Of a stretch of DNA of 7,102 nt, positions 1 through 5,298 are shown in pieces. A program made the position numbers and the translations under genes. Location of the stretch: contig JAAZLA010000084.1 of NCBI GenBank assembly GCA_012799545.1, positions 1-7,102 of the forward strand. Direction: 5' to 3'. The stretch's first letter is position 1. Each line of letters begins with the position of its first letter. Below the pieces are notes generated by a model. That model worked only from the letters and a program-made list of their open reading frames with translations, was not told the origin of the DNA and did no database searches. The DNA comes from Treponema sp. (GTDB lineage: Bacteria; Spirochaetota; Spirochaetia; Treponematales; Treponemataceae).

Positions 1-99
1 AAGATACTCTATTATGTACAATTTGTTGGCTTATTTTTAATACTAATTTTATTTGCCTTTGCCCTTTTTGGCGATATAAACTTTATTTTCAAAAATTAA
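1..99 (+). CDS. C-terminal fragment of a membrane protein, probably site-2 zinc metalloprotease RseP
   Basis: Frame 1 is open from the window edge to a TAA at 97-99, giving 33 codons. The visible peptide is a single hydrophobic helix (YYVQFVGLFLILILFAFALF) followed by a short polar tail, GDINFIFKN. A final transmembrane helix followed by a short 'ND/GDI..' tail is how RseP-type (M50) intramembrane proteases usually end, which is why I suggest that family. The catalytic HExxH and PDZ parts would lie outside the window, so this is inference from the tail alone. It could be the last helix of another membrane protein. The next gene starts 16 bp later on the same strand with its own SD, so the two are probably co-transcribed. 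Confidence 0.55.
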   Translation, partial: KILYYVQFVGLFLILILFAFALFGDINFIFKN

Positions 100-115
100 A
101 AACACGGAGCCTATT

Positions 116-2002
116 GTGAAAAAACAAAAGAAAACCATACTTTTTTTATCCGCCTTATTTTTACTCCTCGCATCGATACCTCTTTTTTCTCAATCTGAAT
201 TAGCCTTATCACACAAGGGACTAATCACAAGCATTATAGAAAGTAATGGTTTTTTTTATACGGGTGCAGTAGATGGCTTCCTTATTCGATGGGACGCAAA
301 CTTGAATCAAGAACGCTTACAAGTTTCTGATGTCGAAATACAAAAAGTCGCTGTACATCCTGATGGAAATATAATCGCCATTTATGAAACTGATGGTTTT
401 TCTGTGTACAGACTTTCAGTATGGGATTGGCAAAAAAAAGAGCGCATATACGCAAAACGTTTGCAAGAGAAAATCACTTCTCTTTCTTTTTCTCAAAAAG
501 GTTCCTATATACTCATCGGAAACGGAAACTTTGATGGCTTAATTATTCTTGACGCAGTATACGGCATTCAAATGCAGATGATCAATACAAGTATATCTCA
601 AGTTAACTTGGCAGAAACGAGTGCATCAGAAGCAACACTCGTAAGCTATTCTTCAAACGGGCAATTTACATATGCATCATTAGATGATGGCAGTATAAAA
701 AATATAATTAAAACTGAAAGTAACTTAGAGAAGGGACAATTTCTCGATTTAAATAAACGATTTTTTGCGGGATTTAAAAACAAAAAATTTTTTATAATAG
801 ATGCAACAAATGGAAAAACACAAAACACTATTTCTGTACAAAAACCTATTTTAATATCCGGATACTCGAATCAAGAATTCTATCTGATTGACGAAGTTTC
901 TGCAGAAAACTATAGTTTAAAAAAAATTTCCCTAGAAAAGGGGGATAGGCAATTTGAAATAAACACAGAAAGCCATTTTGACCTTGCTGTTCCTCCATCA
1001 AATGCAGCATGGCTTGCGGGAACTATTTTTATAGGAACCGGTGATGGAAGCCTCTATTCCCTAAATACAAGCGCAAAATTTTTATTTGCCAAAAAAGAAA
1101 CGCAATCATCACAGGTACAATTTCTCGATATAACAAAGGACTCGAATAGTTTCTATATACTTACAAATGAAGCGCTCTATAGAATCGGAGAGAATGAAAA
1201 AGAGCTAGAAAAAATATGCGATAACCAAAATTGGAAAAATATACTTGTTCATAATGGCAGTGTTTATTTTTGGTCAAAGGGGCAAAGAGATGCGGTTGTT
1301 TCGTGGAATGTCTTAGAAAATATATTTCAAGAGCTATTTATTCCAAGTCAATCCCTAGAAAACCTCAAAGTATACGATAGCGAACTCATTGCTTTATTAA
1401 GCAGCACTACTGTACTTTCATATAATTTTCAAACAAAAAAAACGGAAACAGTCTACACAGGTACTGGTATCAATGACATTCTCTTAAAAGATGATAGTCT
1501 CTTTATTTCCAAGTCTGCGGCAACAAATCCCAGAACTCCGCTCATAGAAATAAATACAAAAACAAAAGAGACAGTTTTACTCCCCTTAACAAATGACTTT
1601 ATCTATGCACTCGACCAAGATACAGACAACAAAAGTCCCTATCTTTACGGCTTAAGTATAAATTCAAACAATAATAGCTTTACAACTGAATTATTTTATT
1701 ATCATAAAGATCGAAAGACCTATGCAAGTATCTTACGTTTACAAGATGAAAACACAAATGCTTTTCTCACTATTCAAGAATCTATTTTATATACGAATCT
1801 TGGTAAATCCGATGTACGGGTAGTTAACTTAAAAACAAACCGAACACAAATATTGCCCAAGACAAAGGCCCTCCCGCAAAAAATACTTGCAATAGGACAA
1901 AAACTCCTTGTTTTAAATCAGGATGGAACTATTACCTGGTATCAATCGAATAAAGCAATAAAAGAATGGAATGCAAATATTTCTGAAAGTCTTAGATTAT
2001 AA
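116..2002 (+). CDS. Exported WD40-like beta-propeller protein, function unknown
   Basis: This 628-residue protein starts at GTG, chosen because GGAG (106-109) lies 6 nt upstream and a signal peptide follows at once. The signal has a basic MKKQKK end, a hydrophobic core at about 8-23, and likely cleavage near S25/Q26. There is no lipobox cysteine, so it is probably periplasmic rather than a lipoprotein. WD40-like blades are visible at about 34-62 (HKGL...TGAVDGFLIRWD), 75-105 (VHPDG...SVWDW), 118-148 (ITSLSFSQKG...DGLIILD) and 305-318 (GTGDGSLYSL). The rest alternates strand-like stretches and turns, enough for a large or double propeller. Such folds usually bind protein partners; no catalytic motif is visible. 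It follows a putative RseP tail by 16 bp, suggesting an envelope-related operon. It converges on dnaB with only 7 bp between stops. The partner and role cannot be read from the sequence. Confidence 0.88.
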   Translation: MKKQKKTILFLSALFLLLASIPLFSQSELALSHKGLITSIIESNGFFYTGAVDGFLIRWDANLNQERLQVSDVEIQKVAVHPDGNIIAIYETDGFSVYRLSVWDWQKKERIYAKRLQEKITSLSFSQKGSYILIGNGNFDGLIILDAVYGIQMQMINTSISQVNLAETSASEATLVSYSSNGQFTYASLDDGSIKNIIKTESNLEKGQFLDLNKRFFAGFKNKKFFIIDATNGKTQNTISVQKPILISGYSNQEFYLIDEVSAENYSLKKISLEKGDRQFEINTESHFDLAVPPSNAAWLAGTIFIGTGDGSLYSLNTSAKFLFAKKETQSSQVQFLDITKDSNSFYILTNEALYRIGENEKELEKICDNQNWKNILVHNGSVYFWSKGQRDAVVSWNVLENIFQELFIPSQSLENLKVYDSELIALLSSTTVLSYNFQTKKTETVYTGTGINDILLKDDSLFISKSAATNPRTPLIEINTKTKETVLLPLTNDFIYALDQDTDNKSPYLYGLSINSNNNSFTTELFYYHKDRKTYASILRLQDENTNAFLTIQESILYTNLGKSDVRVVNLKTNRTQILPKTKALPQKILAIGQKLLVLNQDGTITWYQSNKAIKEWNANISESLRL

Positions 2003-2026
2003 ATATAAATTAAGCGTGACGCGTAA
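2000..2026 (-). terminator. Possible weak intrinsic terminator at the end of dnaB
   Basis: On the minus strand the last dnaB codons and stop form TTACGCG, loop TCA, CGCTTAA. This is a 7-bp stem with one internal G-A mismatch. TTTATATTTA follows, which is U-rich but interrupted. It is the only hairpin plus U-rich run I see where the operon should end. The stem is short and overlaps coding sequence, so the call is tentative. On the plus strand the same hairpin is not followed by a U run, so no terminator is evident for the propeller gene. Confidence 0.28.
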
Positions 2027-3344
2027 GATTATCAAACTTGGTATAGTTGGGAAAGAAAAGAATATCAACGATACCAGTAGGACCGTTACGTTGTTTTGCT
2101 AAAATAAGTTGCGTTTCAATAGAAAGATTTTTTTGCTCATCTAAACCAGCCTTTGTTCTTTCACGATGTAAAAACATAACAACGTCGGCATCTTGTTCAA
2201 TTGAACCAGATTCTCTCAAATCGGCTAGGCTGGGCTGTTTCCCCTCTGAATCCCGTTTTACTTGAGAAAGTACCACAATAGGAATCTCTAATTCTCGAGC
2301 TAAACTTTTTAAAGATCTAGAAATTTCAGCTATTTGCTCATGCCGTGGTAAGCTAGTGTTCTCACTCGTAATCAAAGTGATATAATCGATAAATATAATT
2401 TTAACATCATGTTGCGCTTTGAGTCTTCGCGCTAATGCACGCAAATCTAAAAGTTTCATATTTGGCGAATCTACAATGTATAGAGGCGCCTCGTAAATTT
2501 TTCCCGCGGCATCAAAAAGTTTTTGTAAATCCTCTTGGCGTAGTTTACCCGTTCTTAAAAATTCAGATCGAACTCGAGATTCCTGTGTCAAAAGACGAAA
2601 GACAATTTGCGTGTCAGACATTTCAAGAGAGAAAAAGGCTGCTGGTATTTTTCTTTCAATAGCAATATTTTGTGCCATAGAAAGTGCGATGGCTGTTTTC
2701 CCAATTGAGGGGCGAGCTCCAATTATAATTAACTCAGAATTTTGAAAGCCACTTGTCATTTTATCCAAGTCATAAAAGCCTGATGGAACACCAGTTATAT
2801 CATTTTTATTTTCATAGAGTTTTGTAATCATATCAATTGCATGATTAACTATTTCACCTGAGCTTTTTATAGTATGTGTTGCATTTAGGTCCGTTAAGTT
2901 AAAAATTTCTTTTTGTGCTTCTTCTAAGGAATAACGACTACTCTTTGTTTCATCATGAGAAAACTCTGCAAGCGATGCAGAGAGTTTTAACAAATCACGA
3001 CGTACCGCTTGATCTAAAACAATCTTTGCATAGTGTTCAACATTTGCGCTTGTCGGAACTGTATCTGTTAAAGAACTGATATACGAGAGTCCGCCAGCCT
3101 CTTCAAGGCTTCCTGTTGATTTTAGTTGTTCTATGAGAGTTATGAGGTCTGCACGTTGCGACTTGTTATAGAGTTCAATTATACCAGAAAATATTTTTTG
3201 ATTTTGTAAGGAATAAAATCTGTCGGGGCGTAAATATTTAATTACTTCCCCAACAGCTTCCCAGTCTAATAACAAAGCGCCAAGCGTTGCACTCTCAGCT
3301 TCTAAATTGTGAGGCGGCACTTTGTATTTTATAGACTGTGACAT
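2010..3344 (-). CDS. dnaB: Replicative DNA helicase DnaB
   Basis: This is the 444-residue hexameric 5'-3' helicase that unwinds the replication fork using ATP. The N-terminal domain opens with PPHNLEAESATLGALLL (11-26). The RecA-like motor has Walker A GARPSIGKTA (209-218, K216/T217), a catalytic-type Glu in FSLEMS (E241) and Walker B IIFID ending at D320. SQVKR follows at 360-364, RESGSIEQDADVVMFLHR at 377-394, and the arginine-finger segment KQRNGPTG at 417-424 (R419). Length is close to the family norm (E. coli 471), with no intein or frameshift. After Walker B it reads DYITLI where most DnaB proteins have DYLQL. The ATG is supported by AGAGA 7 nt upstream, inside the 15-nt gap after rplI. 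It is the last gene of the ribosomal protein/ssb operon, so expression probably depends on the rpsF promoter. Confidence 0.97.
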   Translation of the reverse strand: MSQSIKYKVPPHNLEAESATLGALLLDWEAVGEVIKYLRPDRFYSLQNQKIFSGIIELYNKSQRADLITLIEQLKSTGSLEEAGGLSYISSLTDTVPTSANVEHYAKIVLDQAVRRDLLKLSASLAEFSHDETKSSRYSLEEAQKEIFNLTDLNATHTIKSSGEIVNHAIDMITKLYENKNDITGVPSGFYDLDKMTSGFQNSELIIIGARPSIGKTAIALSMAQNIAIERKIPAAFFSLEMSDTQIVFRLLTQESRVRSEFLRTGKLRQEDLQKLFDAAGKIYEAPLYIVDSPNMKLLDLRALARRLKAQHDVKIIFIDYITLITSENTSLPRHEQIAEISRSLKSLARELEIPIVVLSQVKRDSEGKQPSLADLRESGSIEQDADVVMFLHRERTKAGLDEQKNLSIETQLILAKQRNGPTGIVDILFFPNYTKFDNLTRHA

Positions 3345-3359
3345 GTACGAATCTCTACA

Positions 3360-3938
3360 CTATGCTTCAGTGTTTTCTGTGTTTTGCTCTTCCACTTCAG
3401 CAGGAGTTTCTTCTACAGCTTGAGATTTTTCTTCAGCTTTCACCTCAGCGGTTTCTTCTGTTTTCTTCTGCTCTTTTGCATCTTTTACATCATCTTGATT
3501 TACAACTAAAACTTCAACTTCAGCTGTCAAAGCTTCATAGAGCTTAACAATAACGGTTGTTTTTCCAAGATTTTTTATAGTTAAACCTGGAACCTCAATT
3601 CGTTTTCTTTCTATTTCAAAACCAGCTTTTTTCAAAGCATCTGAAATTGTTTGACTTGTAACAGCGCCATAGAGTTTTCCATTTGCACCAGCTGGCATAG
3701 GAATTTCAACAAGATGATTCACAAGTCTGTCTCTTAGAGATCGAGAGTCATTGCGTTTTACTTCTTTTCTCGCTTCAATTTCTGCTCGGCGGCTTTCAAA
3801 GTACTCATGTGTTACGTCATTATAGGGAAGTGCTAAATTTCTAGGAAACAAAAAGTTTCGTGCATAACCATTTGCAACTTCTTTTACATCACCTTCTTCG
3901 CCGAGGTGTTTTACATCGGTATTTAATATTACCTTCAT
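3360..3938 (-). CDS. rplI: Large-subunit ribosomal protein bL9 with acidic C-terminal extension
   Basis: L9 binds 23S rRNA near the base of the L1 stalk and helps maintain reading frame. The N-terminal domain opens MKVILNTDVKHLGEEGD and contains the family signature around GYARNFLFPRNLA (24-36). A charged connecting helix follows at about 42-75. The C-terminal domain includes GANGKLYGAVTSQTI (84-98) and ends near residue 148, the usual L9 length. Residues 149-192 are extra: a low-complexity tail with 13 Glu, 3 Asp and 6 Lys, probably disordered. The ATG is preceded by AAGGAG with 6 nt spacing. The gene ends in TAG 15 nt before dnaB and lies 74 nt downstream of rpsR, the largest gap in the operon. 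The tail is in frame and continuous, so it is not an obvious assembly error. Confidence 0.97.
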   Translation of the reverse strand: MKVILNTDVKHLGEEGDVKEVANGYARNFLFPRNLALPYNDVTHEYFESRRAEIEARKEVKRNDSRSLRDRLVNHLVEIPMPAGANGKLYGAVTSQTISDALKKAGFEIERKRIEVPGLTIKNLGKTTVIVKLYEALTAEVEVLVVNQDDVKDAKEQKKTEETAEVKAEEKSQAVEETPAEVEEQNTENTEA

Positions 3939-3951
3939 TTCAAGCTCCTTT

Positions 3952-3960
3952 ATTATAGCA
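3952..3960 (-). promoter_or_regulatory. Extended -10-like element upstream of rplI
   Basis: The minus strand reads TGCTATAAT, a perfect extended -10 (TGn plus TATAAT), directly before the rplI SD. No -35-like hexamer is present 16-18 bp upstream; the 17-bp position reads CCACTC. Start of transcription would fall near 3945, inside the SD, leaving only about 6-8 nt of leader. An internal promoter for rplI-dnaB is therefore possible but doubtful. Confidence 0.25.
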
Positions 3961-3990
3961 TAAATCGTTACCAGGAGTGGGATCGATTTA
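3961..3990 (-). repeat. Inverted repeat in the rpsR-rplI gap
   Basis: TAAATCG (3961-3967) and CGATTTA (3984-3990) are perfect 7-bp inverted arms around 16 nt. Inside, CC and GG can add two pairs across a symmetric 3x3 internal loop. On the transcribed minus strand the hairpin would lie between rpsR and the rplI SD. No U run follows, so it is not a classical terminator. An RNA processing site, transcript-stabilising element or translation-control element is possible. Confidence 0.4.
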
Positions 3991-4012
3991 CTCTAATCAT
4001 ATGTCTCAGTTT

Positions 4013-4324
4013 TTATTCAGTTACAAAGGGCAAAAGACAAATTGCTCTTGCTCTTTTAATCTCAAGAGAAAGTCGTCTTTGGTGTTTTGCACAAGTTCCA
4101 GTAATTCTTCTTGGTAGAATTTTTCCACGCTCAGTAATAAAACGCTTTAAGCTATCTGGATCTTTATAATCGATTTTCGCTTTTTGTGCGCAAAATCGAC
4201 AAACTTTTTTTCTAAAAAAAGATTTAGGGCGATTTCTCGTTGATTTATCATCAACATCTTTCATAACATCTTGCATCTTTACATCATATGCTTCATCTTG
4301 TTTTTGTTTTATATTTTCGGACAT
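4013..4324 (-). CDS. rpsR: Small-subunit ribosomal protein bS18, zinc-binding type, with long N-terminus
   Basis: S18 pairs with S6 on the platform of the 30S subunit. The core spans about 37-103 with the family sequences IDYKDPDSLKRFITERGKI (51-69), RRITGTCAKHQRRL (72-85) and IKRARAICLLPF (89-100). Four likely zinc ligands are present: C42 and C45 in CRFC, and C78 and H81 in CAKH. E. coli S18 lacks this set, so this is the C+ form. The first 36 residues, rich in Lys, Asp and Glu, make the protein 103 residues against the usual 75-85. The first ATG is preferred because GGGAG lies 5 nt upstream; the internal Met codons at 17 and 21 have no comparable site noted. It lies 58 nt after ssb in the operon. 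Confidence 0.97.
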   Translation of the reverse strand: MSENIKQKQDEAYDVKMQDVMKDVDDKSTRNRPKSFFRKKVCRFCAQKAKIDYKDPDSLKRFITERGKILPRRITGTCAKHQRRLSLEIKRARAICLLPFVTE

Positions 4325-4334
4325 TTATGCTCCC

Positions 4335-4351
4335 TTCGCGAATACTATCGC
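4335..4351 (-). repeat. Palindrome and small hairpin next to the rpsR ribosome binding site
   Basis: TTCGCGAA (4335-4342) is a perfect 8-bp palindrome ending just before the rpsR SD. The overlapping minus-strand segment 4338-4351 can also fold as GCGA, loop TAGTAT, TCGC. Either could affect access to the rpsR start site. Only four or so base pairs are involved, so function is uncertain. Confidence 0.3.
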
Positions 4352-4363
4352 AGGTTTAATTTT

Positions 4364-4382
4364 TTTTTACTCAAAGTAAAAA
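4364..4382 (-). repeat. Perfect AT-rich inverted repeat immediately after ssb
   Basis: Arms TTTTTACT (4364-4371) and AGTAAAAA (4375-4382) are perfect 8-bp inverted repeats with a 3-nt loop. The repeat abuts the ssb stop codon. In the operon transcript the hairpin is followed by A residues rather than U, so it is not a standard terminator for this strand. It could protect the 3' end of a processed rpsF-ssb message or mark an RNase site. Being nearly all A/T pairs, it may also be partly chance. Confidence 0.45.
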
Positions 4383-4865
4383 TTAGAATGGTATATCTTC
4401 AGGAAAATCTGAGTCATCATACGAGGGCTCATAAGAATTTTGTTGCACTTCTTTTTTAGCTTGATAGCTTGCAGTTTTTTGTTGGTACTCAGGTCTATAC
4501 CCCTCGGCTCCACCATATTGCTGTGAGCCACTAGAACCTGGATTACCACCGAGTAATTGCACAGAGTTCGCAATAACAACAACCTTCGATCGAGGCTGCC
4601 CATCTTGCTCCCATCTATCTTGTCGAAGTTCTCCTTCTATAGCAATTTGTTTTCCTTTTACCAAATATTGCTTGAGACCTTCTGCACTTCGCCCAAAAAG
4701 ATTAATGTCAAAAAAACTTGCTTCTTCTACCCATTGATCACCATTTTTACGCCTTCTATTTACAGCTATGGCAAAACTTGCAATAGCAAAGCCATTTGAG
4801 GTATATTTTAATTCAGCATCTCTTGTGAGCCTTCCAATTAATGTTACCTGATTTACATCTGCCAT
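4383..4865 (-). CDS. ssb: Single-stranded DNA-binding protein SSB
   Basis: SSB coats single-stranded DNA during replication, repair and recombination, normally as a homotetramer. The OB fold spans about 5-106: NQVTLIGRLTRDAELKYT (5-22), FAIAVNRR (31-38), ASFFDINLFGRSAE (49-62), and KGKQIAIEGELRQDRWE (70-86). A flexible Gly/Gln/Tyr/Ser-rich linker runs at about 107-150. It ends in the acidic tip DSDFPEDIPF, the conserved tail that recruits partners such as PriA, RecO and polymerase subunits. Length, 160 residues, is normal. AGGAGG (minus strand of 4871-4876) lies 5 nt before the ATG, one of the strongest ribosome sites in the window. It sits 14 nt after rpsF and so is tied to S6 expression. 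Confidence 0.98.
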   Translation of the reverse strand: MADVNQVTLIGRLTRDAELKYTSNGFAIASFAIAVNRRRKNGDQWVEEASFFDINLFGRSAEGLKQYLVKGKQIAIEGELRQDRWEQDGQPRSKVVVIANSVQLLGGNPGSSGSQQYGGAEGYRPEYQQKTASYQAKKEVQQNSYEPSYDDSDFPEDIPF

Positions 4866-4879
4866 AACTGCCTCCTCAA

Positions 4880-5161
4880 TTATTCGTCAACTCGTACAAA
4901 CATGTATTTTAAAAGCGAATCTATTAATTTAAATTTCTTTTCGATTTCTACAACTTTTGCAGGATTTACTTTAATATTGAGCAATAGAAATCGACCCTTA
5001 TTTCGTTTTTTTATCATGTAATAAAGGTTTCTATCACCTAAAGATTCTTCAGACTCAACTTCAGCACCAAATTCGCTTAGAACTTGCTTTACTGAGTCAA
5101 GCGCCGTCTTGTACAATTCTTCATCTACTGGGAAGATTGTCGTTAATTCGTATTTTCTCAT
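4880..5161 (-). CDS. rpsF: Small-subunit ribosomal protein bS6
   Basis: S6 binds the central domain of 16S rRNA as a heterodimer with S18, whose gene is two places downstream. The 93-residue protein has the expected start MRKYELTTIFPVDE, the central DRNLYYMIKKRNKGRFLLLNIKV (43-65) and the end LLKYMFVRVDE. Length matches the family and it ends in acidic residues without a long Glu tail. The ATG is set by AAGGAG with 6 nt spacing (5168-5173). It is the first gene of the operon, behind a promoter at 5219-5247 and a foldable leader of about 51 nt. In other bacteria S6:S18 binds a structured leader of this operon to limit its own synthesis, so similar control is plausible here. Confidence 0.98.
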   Translation of the reverse strand: MRKYELTTIFPVDEELYKTALDSVKQVLSEFGAEVESEESLGDRNLYYMIKKRNKGRFLLLNIKVNPAKVVEIEKKFKLIDSLLKYMFVRVDE

Positions 5162-5167
5162 GTATTA

Positions 5168-5211
5168 CTCCTTATGGATTTTAGAAACATCAAAAAAGAT
5201 GCTCCAAGGGG
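5168..5211 (-). promoter_or_regulatory. Foldable rpsF leader that can pair the ribosome binding site
   Basis: In the minus-strand transcript, GGAGCAUC and GAUGUUUC close a UUUUUU loop through 8 pairs, two of them G-U (5184-5205). Directly upstream, CCCCUU (minus strand of 5206-5211) can pair at 5 of 6 positions with the SD AAGGAG (5168-5173), enclosing the hairpin. This would hide the SD and could be the target of S6:S18 feedback. The conserved CCG element of the known S6:S18 leader motif is not evident, so this is inference from pairing alone. Confidence 0.42.
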
Positions 5212-5218
5212 TCTTATA

Positions 5219-5247
5219 ATAGTAACAAAATTCTTTCTTATAGTCAA
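5219..5247 (-). promoter_or_regulatory. Promoter of the rpsF-ssb-rpsR-rplI-dnaB operon
   Basis: The minus strand has a -35 TTGACT (5242-5247), a 17-bp spacer and a -10 TACTAT (5219-5224). TGT directly before the -10 makes it an extended -10. Matches to sigma-70 consensus are 5 of 6 and 4 of 6. The predicted start is the A at about 5212, giving a leader near 51 nt. TATTAT, three bases downstream, is an alternative -10 but with a 20-bp spacer. Confidence 0.72.
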
Positions 5248-5263
5248 TCTATAAAAAATGACC

Positions 5264-5292
5264 TAGACAAAAAACCGCTAATTTCCTATACT
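5264..5292 (+). promoter_or_regulatory. Promoter of the FAD dehydrogenase-rsmD pair, predicted leaderless
   Basis: TAGACA (5264-5269), a 17-bp spacer and TATACT (5287-5292) match the sigma-70 boxes at 5 of 6 positions each. The start of transcription expected 7 nt after the -10 coincides with the A of the ATG at 5299. The six bases between, TCAGCT, hold no SD. The -35 lies 16 bp from the oppositely oriented -35 of rpsF, so the two promoters are back-to-back. Confidence 0.68.
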
Positions 5293-5298
5293 TCAGCT

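Noticed and set aside
646..828. Minus-strand open frame of 60 codons
   Set aside because: It lies wholly inside the propeller gene and has no recognisable features.
2435..2662. Plus-strand open frame of 75 codons
   Set aside because: It is antisense to the conserved motor domain of dnaB, with no supporting signals.
3338..3547. Plus-strand open frame of 69 codons rich in Leu and Gln
   Set aside because: It is antisense to the Glu-rich tail of rplI; its composition is explained by the GAA/GAG/GCT codons of that tail, and it has no SD.
4340..4377. Possible internal promoter before rpsR (TTGAGT with GATAGT or TAGTAT)
   Set aside because: Spacers would be 19 or 21 bp and the -10 matches are poor; the AT-rich gap makes chance matches likely.
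4367..4603. Minus-strand open frame of 78 codons within ssb and the following gap
   Set aside because: It overlaps ssb in another frame, and ssb is certain from its OB fold and DIPF tip.
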